In this document: in pieces, positions 8,547 through 17,445 of the stretch
Numbering within the stretch: position 1 is the stretch's first letter
Layout of the letters: every line of letters starts with the position of its first letter
Assembly: GCA_020845755.1 (NCBI GenBank)
Contig: JADLFE010000042.1
Coordinates: forward strand, 1-37,056
Source of the DNA: Phycisphaerales bacterium
Lineage (GTDB): Bacteria > Planctomycetota > Phycisphaerae > Phycisphaerales > UBA1924
Length of the DNA: 37,056 nt
Direction of reading: 5' to 3'
Notes under the pieces: model-generated
The model's input: the letters and a program-made list of their open reading frames with translations, nothing else
Told to the model about the DNA's origin: nothing
Databases searched by the model: none
Translations under genes and position numbers: made by a program

Positions 8547-11500
8547 CTATCGATCTCCTTGGAGTGAAGCGGGGTCAGCCGCGGGTGTCGCCGCGGCGTT
8601 TCGTCGTCCGGGCAGTTCCGCGGGCGCGAGCTTGGTACGTTCGTTCCTGGCCATGACGGCCCACTGCGAGTCGGGGAAGCGCGAGACGACCTCGTCAAAC
8701 TGGCGGGCCGCATCGTCGGGGCGCTTGAGCATCACGAGCACGCGGCCGACCTCGTAGAGCGCCGCGGCGGACCACTCGGGTTCCGCATACGCGGCGTCGA
8801 CTCTCACCAGTTCCGTGATCGCGTCCTGGTGCTTGCCGAGGGCGATGAGGCACTCGCCGATCTGGAACTGGGCGCGGGCCGCGGTCGCGCCGGTGTGGCG
8901 CGCCACGACATCGCGGTACGCGTCGATGGCGGCGGCGTGCTTGCGCTGCGCCTCGAGCGCCTGGCCGAGCCCGAAGCGAGCGCGGAACCACTGGTTGCTA
9001 TCTGCGGAGTCGGCGAGAAACGCCGAGTACGCGTGCTCGCAGTCGCTCCAGCGCTGTGCCGACGAGGCGACGTCGCCCTGTAGAAGCAGGGCGGCGGACC
9101 TGATCGACGCTGGCGGATTTGCGGCGAGCAATGCACCGAGTTCCCGAAGCGACGCGTCGAGTTGGCCGCTTCGAGAGAGCGCATCGGCTGTGAGCAGCGC
9201 CGAGGCGTGCGCGATGTCGGATGCCGCGAGGAGCGCGGCTTCGCTCGTGAGCAGCGTTGCGGCGTCGCGCGGGCGATCGAGGTTGAGCAAGGCCGATGCG
9301 CGGTAGTACGTGGCGCGAGCCCGGAGTGGGTCGGTGCCGGTGGCGTCGGCGAGGCGGGCGTGCGCGGGAGTGTCCGCGTTGGGACGAACAGGCGTGGCTG
9401 CTGTTGCGTCGAGGCGTGCGAGGGCGTCCTGCGGCTTGCCTGACTCCAAGAGGTGACGCGAGACCTCGATGGTCGCCGCGAGCCTGATGCTGTCATCGGC
9501 GGCGTGCGTGGCGAGCGCCTCCATGAGAGAGCGAGACTCGTCGCGCATCCCGAGAGCCGCGAGCGTCATCGCGTGTTCGAAGATCGCCGCGTCGCGCATC
9601 GCGGGCGTGAGCGCGTCTGTCTTCAGGTTGGCGAACATGGCCGCGGCCTGTTCGTGCTTGCCCTGGCGAGAGAGCACGATTGCAAGGCGAGCGGAAGCCT
9701 CATTCCGGCGAGGATTGGCCGGGTTGTGTGAAAGGAAGTCGGCGAAGGCGGTTGCTGCCTTGTCGAGATCACCCGCGTTCAGGAGCGCCAGCCCTTGATC
9801 GAGCAGCAGTTCGGGGGAGCCATCGCCGCCGAGTGCCGCGGCGGCCGCGAGATATGCCGCCGCCTTGCTCGCGTCGCCATGCTTGCTCTCGAGCGAGGCG
9901 AGCAAGCGCAGCGCGCTGACGCGTGCGGCACGTGCCTCGTCGGTGTCGGGTGCGTGCGTGTCCTCGACGAAGGGCCTCAGCGCTGCTTGCGCGGCGTCAA
10001 AGTCGTCCAGCGCGATCTGTGCTTGTGCAAGCTCAAGACGAGCGGCGCTGTTCGTCGAATCATGGGCGCCGCTCGCGCCGGGTGTCGTCGTCGCCAGCGC
10101 CTTGGCGAGCGGCCCAAGGGCATCCTTGGCGCGCCCTGCCCGGCGCAGACTGATACCAAGGCGAAGGAGGTCCTGAGGTTCGGCCGCGTCGCCGCGAAGC
10201 GATATGAGCCGCGTGTAGATCTCGATACTCGCGGGCCAGTCTTCCGCGGCGGCGTGCGCGTCGGCGAGTTCCGAGAGCGACGACACGAGCAGGGCCGTCG
10301 TCGCGCTGTCATCGCGCAACGGAGTCGGGAGTGGCGCACCCAGGGCGGCCCGGAGCAGTTCGCGGGCGTTGGGCTGATCGGTGCGGAGCAAGCAGAGCGA
10401 GCGGCGTACGCCGGCACGCCACTCGCCCGGATCGCCGCTCGATGCGTTCAGATACGCCGTGTATGCGTCGCTCGCCTTGGCGTAGTCCTTGACCGCGAAG
10501 CGAGCCTCGCCCAGGAGCAGCGTCAGGGAGTGTGCAAGCACCGATGCCGGCTTGCTGGCGAGGGCTTGCTCACAGATCTCCGCGGCCTGCGCGTGCTCAC
10601 CCATCAACAACAGTCCGCTCGCAAGCCCGAGCGATGCATCGCCCGCCCATGCGTGCTTAGGATATGACTTCAAGAACGCGCGGTACGCCGCGACGGCCTG
10701 ATCGGCGCGCCCAGCCTTTGTGTACGCGGAAGCCAAGTCAAACAGCGTCTCGCCGGCGAGTGCGGCGTTGGGTAATGCATGACGCAGTTTCTCAAGGCGC
10801 ATCGCGGCATCGTCAAAGCGGCCGAGCGTCGCATCGCATCGTGCGGCCCAGTACGCCGCCTGCTCGCGGAGTGAGTCGTCATCACGCGAGACCTTCGCAT
10901 CACCTGCCGCGGCCGGCGCGAAAGCGTGAGAAAGCCCGTCCAGCAGCGCCAGCGCGCCGTTGGGGTCGCCCGCGTCAAACATCTGCCTTGCGCGTTCGTA
11001 CCGCGCCCAGTTCTGCAGCGACGGCGGAATGGCGGCGTCCTTCGCGGGCGCGAGCGCCTCGAAGCGATCGAGCGCCTTGGCCGCGGCCTTGGGGTCCTGT
11101 CCTACGCGGGCTAGGCGTGCGGAGGCGACGAGTGCCTCGGCCGCGATCGTGTGGTCATCGGCAGCACCGGCGCGTTCATAGAGCGCGCGGGCCGGCGCTC
11201 GCTCGCCGAGCGATTCGCGGGCCCTGGCCGCGATGAGGGCGGCGCGAGATGCAAGTTCGTTCGCGTCCTTGTTTGCCAGCACCGTCTCTGCGTGCAACGC
11301 CGCGTCGGTGTGCTTCGAGAGCGCCGACTCCGACATGGCCAGCACCAGCATGGCGCGAGGGGTGGTCTTGCTGATCGGCCAGCGATCCGCGAAGTGTGAC
11401 AACGCGGCGACCACCTCCTGGTGTTGTCCGAGCCTTTGCAGGCACTCGGCACGCATCGCGGCCGCCTCGTCGAGGCGTGCAAAGTCCTTTGAAGACTGAG

Positions 11501-11987
11501 CGAGCGAATCCAGCGCGGCGGCCGCCTCGGCGTCGTGGCCAAGTCCGATCTGGCATTGCGCGAGCAGGAGCGTTGCGTCCGGCGCATACTTGAACTCCGC
11601 GAGTGCGACGACCTTCGTCAACTCCACCGCCGCCTCGGCGAAGCGTGCTTGGCGAGAGAGCGCGATCCCGAGCGCGTAGCGCGCGTTGGGGGCATCCTTG
11701 GAGGTGGGGCTCTCTTCGAGGAACGATCGCAGTTCCTTCTCCGCGGCGTCGTTCATGCCGCGGTTGAGCAGCGCCATGCCGGTCTGGTAGCGGGAAGAGG
11801 TTGTCTTGTCCGTGGCCGCGGGCTGTTCACGCGTGCGATCGCGCGATGGGTTTGAACTGTCTGTCTGTCGCGTCGTCGTGCGCGAATCACGGGGCGTTGA
11901 TTTCGTTGCTTGCGCGCTGGCCGTGTTCCCAGCGACCGCTATGGCGAGCGGCAAGACGAGCGCGTTCGAATGGCGGGAGCGTTGCAT
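8547..11987 (-). CDS. Large exported tetratricopeptide-repeat protein
   Basis: A 1146-residue protein with a signal peptide (residues 1-25, cleavage expected near TASAQA). It is almost entirely built from TPR-like helical pairs; Ala-rich helices such as YDKA- or FAEAAVELTKV-type recur every ~35 residues. The last part resembles the TPR modules of YbgF/CpoB and BamD-like proteins (ALYEVGRVLVMLKRPDDAARQ, with a DEVVSRFPDSQWA-type end). It heads the ExbB-ExbD-fusion operon and would act in the periplasm as a scaffold. In Tol systems a TPR protein (CpoB) plays such a role, but this protein is about four times longer, so equivalence is only suggestive. A short N-terminal region rich in Thr/Arg/Ser (26-65) separates the signal from the repeats. 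Confidence 0.85.
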   Translation of the reverse strand: MQRSRHSNALVLPLAIAVAGNTASAQATKSTPRDSRTTTRQTDSSNPSRDRTREQPAATDKTTSSRYQTGMALLNRGMNDAAEKELRSFLEESPTSKDAPNARYALGIALSRQARFAEAAVELTKVVALAEFKYAPDATLLLAQCQIGLGHDAEAAAALDSLAQSSKDFARLDEAAAMRAECLQRLGQHQEVVAALSHFADRWPISKTTPRAMLVLAMSESALSKHTDAALHAETVLANKDANELASRAALIAARARESLGERAPARALYERAGAADDHTIAAEALVASARLARVGQDPKAAAKALDRFEALAPAKDAAIPPSLQNWARYERARQMFDAGDPNGALALLDGLSHAFAPAAAGDAKVSRDDDSLREQAAYWAARCDATLGRFDDAAMRLEKLRHALPNAALAGETLFDLASAYTKAGRADQAVAAYRAFLKSYPKHAWAGDASLGLASGLLLMGEHAQAAEICEQALASKPASVLAHSLTLLLGEARFAVKDYAKASDAYTAYLNASSGDPGEWRAGVRRSLCLLRTDQPNARELLRAALGAPLPTPLRDDSATTALLVSSLSELADAHAAAEDWPASIEIYTRLISLRGDAAEPQDLLRLGISLRRAGRAKDALGPLAKALATTTPGASGAHDSTNSAARLELAQAQIALDDFDAAQAALRPFVEDTHAPDTDEARAARVSALRLLASLESKHGDASKAAAYLAAAAALGGDGSPELLLDQGLALLNAGDLDKAATAFADFLSHNPANPRRNEASARLAIVLSRQGKHEQAAAMFANLKTDALTPAMRDAAIFEHAMTLAALGMRDESRSLMEALATHAADDSIRLAATIEVSRHLLESGKPQDALARLDATAATPVRPNADTPAHARLADATGTDPLRARATYYRASALLNLDRPRDAATLLTSEAALLAASDIAHASALLTADALSRSGQLDASLRELGALLAANPPASIRSAALLLQGDVASSAQRWSDCEHAYSAFLADSADSNQWFRARFGLGQALEAQRKHAAAIDAYRDVVARHTGATAARAQFQIGECLIALGKHQDAITELVRVDAAYAEPEWSAAALYEVGRVLVMLKRPDDAARQFDEVVSRFPDSQWAVMARNERTKLAPAELPGRRNAAATPAADPASLQGDR

Positions 11988-12168
11988 GGGTCAGATCTCC
12001 GAGCCGGGCACGGGCCGGCGTCTGCTGTGCGGCTCGAGCCACGTCGCGCACCACAACACGAGGGCGCAGCGATCGCGCCCGACACCCGTGCGTCGACGAT
12101 GCGAGCGTGGATTCCCATCGAAGGCCGGCCAGGTACTTTCGCACCAGACCGGCACAGGTCACGCGGTC

Positions 12169-12197
12169 CTTGATCGCGCCGCGAAACGCGATGTCAA
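12169..12197 (-). promoter_or_regulatory. Candidate promoter of the TPR-ExbB-ExbD operon
   Basis: On the minus strand, a perfect -35 box TTGACA (plus 12192-12197) is followed after 17 nt by ATCAAG (plus 12169-12174) as a weak -10. It lies about 180 nt upstream of the TPR gene start at 11987. The -35 and spacing are good and the -10 is poor, so this is tentative. Confidence 0.3.
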
Positions 12198-12230
12198 CAT
12201 GCAATCAGGAGGTTCGGATCGGGCGAATGT

Positions 12231-15116
12231 TTACAGAGCCGGCGCGGGCTGGGGCGCGGGCGTCGTGGTCGCCGGCGATTCCGGGGCCTCGGGGGCTTCG
12301 AGCACATCCGCGGGGATCTGGAGGACGTCGCCATCAAGTTCGAGTTCCGGCACCACAACCTCGATGCCGTCGATCGCCATCGCGGGTTCGGCGTCGATGG
12401 CGTCGCTCGCCGCCTCGGACGGAGCCTGATCCGCGGCGAGTTCGATGGACTCGATCTGGGCTTCCAGGGCCTCGATCTGCGACTCCATCGCCGCAAACTC
12501 CGACTCCATCGCCGCGGCCTGCGCCTCAACATCCGCGGCCTGTGATTCCAGGCCGCTGCTCTGCACACTGAGCGACTCACGGGCCTGGTTCAGCGCCTCG
12601 CGGGCCGCGTCGTTGGCCGCCTCCGCCGCCTTCTCGCTCAGGTCTTCGGCCATATCGCGCAGGCGATCGGCTTTTTCACGCAGGTCGTCGGCGCGCTCGC
12701 GGAGCGAGTCGATGCGTTCCTCCCGGTGGTCGCGCTGCGATTCGAGCATGTCGAGTTGGACGCGGAGTTGATCGATGTGCGAAGCATCGAGCGTGCGTGC
12801 ATGCCCGCGGAGGAGTTCTGCGGCCGCACCGTGAGTGGTGCCCAGGCTCGCCGCGCCGTCGGGGTTGATGAGTTTCACGAACGCGGCGAACACTTCGTGC
12901 TGTTCGGGCGTGGCATGAACCACGATCTTGCCGGCGCCACGCTCGATCCAGATCGGAACATCCTGACGCGCCATGAGTTCGCTGAGCGCCTGCAACTTCC
13001 CGTTGGGCAGGCGATATTCACGCGGCTCGGTGCCTTCCGCGGGGCCCGACATGGTGGCGCCGCCGAACGCGTCGAGCGACCGAGCCAGGGGCGCCGTGCC
13101 AGCGAAGGGCGAGAGTGCGGCGGCCGGCGTGGGGGCCGTGCCCGAGAGTGGGTCGATGGGCGCGATGGGGGCAAGGGGCGCGATCGGGTTGCTGGGCAGC
13201 GCCGGCATCGTCGTGGCGCCCGGCGCTCCGGCGCGCGAGCGATTGGCGCGACGAACGGCGTCGGAGTAAGCCTTGGCCGCACGCTCCGCCGCACGCGCCT
13301 GGTTTGCCGACGCGCGAGACTGGTTTTGGGCGGCTTGATCGGCGTAGGCCTTCGCGAGGTTGTGAGCCTGCTCGATCTGGGCGCGATCAACGACATACGC
13401 GCGGGCGATCGCGTCGGGGCTGACGGCCTGTCCGCTGTAGATCGTGACCGTGTCCGCCGGTGTGCTGTTCGGCGCAACGAGGGTCGCCTGTCCGGGCTGC
13501 TTCTTCTTTGATTTGCTCTTGGCTTTGGCCTTCTCGGTCTGTGCTTTTTCCGCCTGAATCATGGCGTCGATCGCAGGCGCCTCTCCGAGGAACGCGCCGC
13601 CGGCGCTGCCGCGCGCGGCCGGGGTTGTGGTGCTGGTCGTGGGCTTCTCTTTTTCCGGTGGGCACGCGAGCCCGGGCGTGACGAGCGCGCCCGTGGCGAG
13701 GACGAGCGAGGCGACGATCACTCCAATCTTCGACGCATTCGGGGCCGTTCGCTGAGTCATAACCATCGTGATTCTCCTGGCAAGCTTTGTGCGACCATTC
13801 ACAACACCCAGCGCCGGCCCCGCGTGATATGCCGGCGAACCGAGAAACGAACTCGTGACGAGGAGCGCCTCGGCGTAGGCTCGCCTTCGGCGCGGGAAGA
13901 GACTGGTGACCCAGGCGTCGCACGACGCCTCGGCTTCTTCGTTCATTTTGCGGCATGCCCACCAGGCGGCGGGATGCCACCAATACGCCGCGCCGACGAG
14001 GGCCGCGACCCAGTGCAGGATGTGGTCACGCCGCTTGAGGTGCGCCAGTTCGTGGGCGATCACCGCGCGGCGCGAGTCGTCATCGAGCGACGCCCACAGG
14101 TCTTCGGGGATGACCAGTTTCGGGCGCACGCCGCACCACACCATCGGGCTGATGCGAGATTCGGTGGTTAGTGTTGCGGGCGGCGATGGCAGGCCCATCA
14201 CGCCCGCCATGTCCGAGACGAGGTCGCGCACGCGGCGCGGGGCGGGGCGTGCGTGGCTCACGATTCGGCGGAGCGCCACGCTTCGGAGGAGGCGCATCAG
14301 CACCAGCAGGGCGGCGATGCCGATCCACGCATAGATCGGAACCGGCGGGAGACCGGCGATCGCATCGCGCACCGCGACGAGCCTGTGGATCGTGATGCGC
14401 GTGCCGCGCGACATGCCGCCCGAGAGCGACGACCACCAGGTGTCCGACGCGCGGGGCGGTGGCGAGGCGGGGCGGTTCGATGTGTCAGTGGTCGACGGCG
14501 CCGCGTGGGTGGGGCGATCGGTGGACAGCGGCGAAGGTTGCTGGTCCGCGGCGTTTGTCGCGTGGGGCAAGTTCTGAGCGGCTTCGAGCGCGGGAGAGAC
14601 CAATCCCGCCAGCAGGCTGGCGCTGGGAGTGGGAGTCGCAGGTGATTCACACGCGGAGTTGCTGGTGTTCACTTCGCACGTGATGACGCCCGTGTCCGGG
14701 GCCGCGCAGACATCTGTTGATGGTGCGGCCGCTCGCAGGGGCGAGGGGAATCTGGCGGTCGGCGGTGTGGCGTGGGGCTTGGCAGGCGAATGTGATTCGA
14801 TGGCGACGGGGCGTGACGCGGCGGGGGTGATCGACTTGGATATGTGATCGACCGCGAGCGGCGTGGATTCTCGTTGCGTGGTCGGCAGCACGCGGTCCGC
14901 AAGCGAGAGCACACGCTCCGAGGCGAACCAGGTGTTGCGCCACACGGCGGCGACGGTGAGCGGCGTGAGGAACGACGCCAGCGCCGCCGCCCACAGCATG
15001 TGCTTGGTCGCCGGGCGGAGTTTCTGCGAGCGGCACAGGAGCGAGACGGCGAAGACGATCGGCGTCGCTGCCAGCCCCCCGATCCACACGAGTTGTACCA
15101 GACGAGAAAGGTCCAT
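12231..15116 (-). CDS. BlaR1-like M56-family membrane metalloprotease with coiled-coil C-terminus
   Basis: A 961-residue membrane protein. Helices lie at about 8-28 and 41-60, then a Pro/Ser-rich loop (~75-240), a helix at ~260-278, and the M56 zinc protease core with HELAH at 355-359 and MNEEAEASCDAW at ~391-402 (a third ligand glutamate is expected here). Another helix is at ~462-485. The part after it is not the penicillin-binding sensor of BlaR1. It has a Lys/Ala-rich segment (~520-545), Pro/Ala repeats, a small domain (~690-760) and a long coiled coil (~770-900) dense in Glu/Arg/Ala, then an acidic Pro-rich tail. BlaR1/MecR1 proteins cleave or inactivate the cognate BlaI repressor after sensing a signal outside. 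The gene lies 58 nt after the BlaI-type gene, so the pair is presumably a sensor-protease/repressor switch, but the signal is unknown. Confidence 0.88.
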   Translation of the reverse strand: MDLSRLVQLVWIGGLAATPIVFAVSLLCRSQKLRPATKHMLWAAALASFLTPLTVAAVWRNTWFASERVLSLADRVLPTTQRESTPLAVDHISKSITPAASRPVAIESHSPAKPHATPPTARFPSPLRAAAPSTDVCAAPDTGVITCEVNTSNSACESPATPTPSASLLAGLVSPALEAAQNLPHATNAADQQPSPLSTDRPTHAAPSTTDTSNRPASPPPRASDTWWSSLSGGMSRGTRITIHRLVAVRDAIAGLPPVPIYAWIGIAALLVLMRLLRSVALRRIVSHARPAPRRVRDLVSDMAGVMGLPSPPATLTTESRISPMVWCGVRPKLVIPEDLWASLDDDSRRAVIAHELAHLKRRDHILHWVAALVGAAYWWHPAAWWACRKMNEEAEASCDAWVTSLFPRRRRAYAEALLVTSSFLGSPAYHAGPALGVVNGRTKLARRITMVMTQRTAPNASKIGVIVASLVLATGALVTPGLACPPEKEKPTTSTTTPAARGSAGGAFLGEAPAIDAMIQAEKAQTEKAKAKSKSKKKQPGQATLVAPNSTPADTVTIYSGQAVSPDAIARAYVVDRAQIEQAHNLAKAYADQAAQNQSRASANQARAAERAAKAYSDAVRRANRSRAGAPGATTMPALPSNPIAPLAPIAPIDPLSGTAPTPAAALSPFAGTAPLARSLDAFGGATMSGPAEGTEPREYRLPNGKLQALSELMARQDVPIWIERGAGKIVVHATPEQHEVFAAFVKLINPDGAASLGTTHGAAAELLRGHARTLDASHIDQLRVQLDMLESQRDHREERIDSLRERADDLREKADRLRDMAEDLSEKAAEAANDAAREALNQARESLSVQSSGLESQAADVEAQAAAMESEFAAMESQIEALEAQIESIELAADQAPSEAASDAIDAEPAMAIDGIEVVVPELELDGDVLQIPADVLEAPEAPESPATTTPAPQPAPAL

Positions 15117-15174
15117 CTTCGCTCCGCGTTTCCTGTGGCCGCGAGATTTGTCCGGGCACGCGCCCGCTGTCGTG

Positions 15175-15558
15175 CTACTTCTTGTCGAGTTCGTCCATGA
15201 GTCGGCGCAGTTGGTCGATCTCGCCGGGGGTCAGCCGTTCGTTCTCGACCAGGTGCAGCACCACCGGGCCGGCCGCCCCGTCGTAGAGCTCATCGAGGAG
15301 GGCCCGCACGCGCGACTTGGTGACGCTCGCGCGGCTGGCCTTGGCGCGGTAGATGTAAGCCTGGTCGCCCTTGTCGGCCTTGACGAAGCCCTTCTGCTCC
15401 AGGCGCGTGAGGAACGTGAGCACCGTGGTGTATGCCACCTTCCGCCCGCGCTCGTGGAGCACTTCCATCACCTCGCGCACGGTCAGTGGGCCCTGGTCCC
15501 ACAGGACCCGAAGCACCCCGAGTTCCGCCTCGCCGAGTTCGTGTTCTTTCTTGCTCAT
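15175..15558 (-). CDS. BlaI/MecI-family transcriptional repressor
   Basis: A 127-residue winged-helix protein. LGEAELGVLRVLWDQGPLTV and the recognition region VAYTTVLTFLTRLEQKGFV (~41-59) match the BlaI/MecI family closely, and the C-terminal helices (~75-125) form the dimerisation part. BlaI proteins bind dyads of the TACTAC/GTAGTA type as dimers and are inactivated by proteolysis when the paired M56 protease is activated. Two such dyads lie in this gene's own promoter (15636-15650 and 15658-15672), so autorepression is likely. It is shorter at the C-terminus than or equal to typical members. It is transcribed ahead of the BlaR1-like gene. Confidence 0.94.
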   Translation of the reverse strand: MSKKEHELGEAELGVLRVLWDQGPLTVREVMEVLHERGRKVAYTTVLTFLTRLEQKGFVKADKGDQAYIYRAKASRASVTKSRVRALLDELYDGAAGPVVLHLVENERLTPGEIDQLRRLMDELDKK

Positions 15559-15635
15559 GGCCTGTGACCCGTCGCGGGCGACTCTCCTCCCCGCACCGGC
15601 GCTCTCCTTTGTTCCCTCGTCGATCCGCCCGACTA

Positions 15636-15650
15636 CTACGAGCGTCGTAG
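15636..15650. promoter_or_regulatory. BlaI-type operator O1 (perfect dyad)
   Basis: CTACGA-GCG-TCGTAG: a perfect inverted repeat with 6-bp arms and a 3-bp centre, preceded by TA to give the TACTACGA look of BlaI/MecI sites. It lies just downstream of the predicted -10 of the BlaI promoter, over the expected transcription start. Its centre is 22 bp, about two helical turns, from that of O2. Confidence 0.8.
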
Positions 15651-15651
15651 C

Positions 15652-15680
15652 AAGGTACTACAACCGTCGTAGGGCGTCAA
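15652..15680 (-). promoter_or_regulatory. Promoter of the BlaI-BlaR1-like operon
   Basis: On the minus strand, -35 TTGACG (plus 15675-15680) and -10 TACCTT (plus 15652-15657) are separated by exactly 17 nt. The spacer is filled by operator O2, and O1 lies immediately downstream of the -10. This placement is what repression by a BlaI dimer would need. Confidence 0.6.
15658..15672. promoter_or_regulatory. BlaI-type operator O2 (one mismatch)
   Basis: CTACAA-CCG-TCGTAG: the same dyad as O1 with one mismatched pair, preceded by TA. It fills the spacer between the predicted -35 and -10 boxes of the repressor promoter. Confidence 0.75.
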
Positions 15681-15919
15681 GATCCTTGGGAAAGAGATTC
15701 CGAGAATTGTGGAAAACCGTCGTTGAATCGGTGGGTTTCAGAAAGAATGGCCGATTCTGCTCCGATCGGTGCCTGTGGGGGGGAGTGGCGGACTTCGGAC
15801 CACTGTGTACATGTCGTGCCGGCTTCGGCCTACCACAACGCGATGGGGGTGCAATTCCGGATGCGTCGGCACGTTCTGCCTACGGGCTGCGATTCACCGC
15901 GGTCTTTGGGGGGATAGTC

Positions 15920-17065
15920 ATGCGATTTGCTCGAACTGTACGAGTCCTTTCCGCGCTTGCCGGCGTCATCGCGGTGTCCGGCGCGAGGGCTGTCGAGAAT
16001 AATCAGTCCGACGTGATCGCGCCACAGCCGAGCGAACGAGCGAGTGAACCGGACCGCTTTGTCCTTTCCAAGGGCGAGTGCTCCGTCGTGCGCCGGGACG
16101 TGACCATTCACGACGAGCAGCGCGGCAAGGACATCGAACTCCGGGTTCGCATCCCGCGTCCGGCGGCGGGGAAGTCCGCGCCCGCCGAGGGCTGGCCGCT
16201 GGTCGTGTTCAGTCACGGCGCGGGAGGCTCGCGCGACGCGTTCCCCGACCTCCTGGAGTTCTGGGGCTCGCACGGCTATGCGACCATCGCGATCACGCAC
16301 GAGGATTCGCTGCTCCTCAAACGCCGCAGGGGCGAGGGGCAGTCGCTGCGCGAGTTGGCGTCGGAGAAGAGGCGGCGTGAACTGCGGAACAGCGTGGACC
16401 TCGGCAATCGCGTGGGGGATTGCTCGTTCGTGCTCGACCATCTCGAGCAGATCAGCGACGCGGTCTTCAAGGGAGGCGGGCAGGCGTTCACGATCGATCG
16501 GTCGAAGGTCGCGATCGCGGGTCATTCCGCGGGCGCGTTCACGACACAACTCGTCGCGGGAGTGAAGGTGCGTGCGGCGGGAGTGGGTGAGCGCGGGCTC
16601 GGGTTTACGTCCGTTGCGGACGATCGCTTCAAGGCGGCGATCGTGATCTCGGGCCAGGGCACGACGAGCAAGATCCTGGGCGACGAGGCGTGGAATGAAG
16701 TGAAGGTGCCGATGTTCGTGATCGGCGGCTCGCTGGATCTGTCGCCGCCCGGCATGGGGCCCGAGACGCCGGAATCGCGCAGGCATCCGTTCGAGTACGC
16801 GCGCGGCGTCGCCAAGGGCGGCCCGGCGGCGTACCTCCTGTACATCGAGGGCGCGACGCACTCGTCGTACTCGGGCAAATCAGTCTCGGCGCTGCGTCGC
16901 GACGAAGCGTCGACCGATGTCTCGCAGATCGGCGCGGCGGTCCGCAGCGGCACGACGCTTTTCCTCGATACGCATCTCAAGCACGATGACGAGGCGAAGA
17001 AGACGCTTGAGTCGGACATGCTCAAGCGGACGATCCCAGGCAAGGTGACGTTCGAGAGGAAGTGA
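15920..17065 (+). CDS. Exported alpha/beta hydrolase (dienelactone-hydrolase/PAF-acetylhydrolase-like)
   Basis: A 381-residue protein with an N-terminal signal peptide (1-24, ending SGARA). The hydrolase fold shows VVFSHGAGG (96-103, oxyanion region), the nucleophile elbow GHSAG (Ser203), a likely acid in GGSLDLSPPG (Asp273) and a histidine in EGATHSSYSG (His314). Such enzymes hydrolyse esters, lipids or polyesters in the periplasm or outside the cell; the substrate cannot be told. The ATG at 15920 is chosen because the upstream open frame is the shadow of the blaI region and because this ATG starts a clear signal peptide after a G-rich tract. It is divergent from the BlaI operon and about 250 bp from its operators, so control by BlaI is possible but not shown. 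Confidence 0.87.
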   Translation: MRFARTVRVLSALAGVIAVSGARAVENNQSDVIAPQPSERASEPDRFVLSKGECSVVRRDVTIHDEQRGKDIELRVRIPRPAAGKSAPAEGWPLVVFSHGAGGSRDAFPDLLEFWGSHGYATIAITHEDSLLLKRRRGEGQSLRELASEKRRRELRNSVDLGNRVGDCSFVLDHLEQISDAVFKGGGQAFTIDRSKVAIAGHSAGAFTTQLVAGVKVRAAGVGERGLGFTSVADDRFKAAIVISGQGTTSKILGDEAWNEVKVPMFVIGGSLDLSPPGMGPETPESRRHPFEYARGVAKGGPAAYLLYIEGATHSSYSGKSVSALRRDEASTDVSQIGAAVRSGTTLFLDTHLKHDDEAKKTLESDMLKRTIPGKVTFERK

Positions 17066-17445
17066 AGAGCGGGATGGGAGTGGAAGGAGTGAAGCACGAA
17101 GAGCGAATTCACAGAATCGACCTCGCACTTCGCCACTGTCCCTCCTTTGATTCCTCTGCGTTTGCTCTCAGGTCTGAAACGCCTTGGAGTCCTTGCGCGT
17201 TGCTTTTCCTTCCGCAATCTCCGCGCGCTCCACGGTGAATCCTCTTCCTCGGCGCCTTTCCCGCGTGGAATTCGCCTGTTTTCTCGGGCTTCACCCTCCG
17301 CGCTTGACTCTGCCAGCGATCCCCGCAACCCTAACTCATGGAAGCCTCAGCGTTTTCAGGGTCTCGGGGAGCCACGCAACCGCAATCGCCGGTGCGTGTT
17401 GAGGCCGGCGTTCCCGCGGCACATTCACATTCAATGGAGACTGGC
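17066..17445. other. Intergenic region upstream of guaB
   Basis: A stretch of 380 bases without a credible gene. The upper half is a pyrimidine-rich strand with phrases such as CCTCCTTTGATTCCTCTGCG that look like decayed intergenic repeat. TTGACT at ~17304 is a possible -35, but no -10 lies at the right distance. No riboswitch or terminator is evident. Confidence 0.4.

Larger units (their letters stand above)
15559..15919. other. Divergent intergenic region between the BlaI operon and the hydrolase gene
   Basis: A non-coding region of 361 bases. The part nearest blaI carries its promoter and two operator dyads (listed separately). Bases 15673-15919 contain no clear gene. A weak TTGAAT at ~15723 could be part of a promoter for the hydrolase, but no convincing -10 follows. 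GGGGGG at 15909-15914 may serve as the hydrolase ribosome-binding site. Confidence 0.5.

Noticed and set aside
17304..17335. Promoter for guaB at TTGACT
   Set aside because: The nearest A/T-rich hexamer lies about 22 nt away, too far for a normal spacer.
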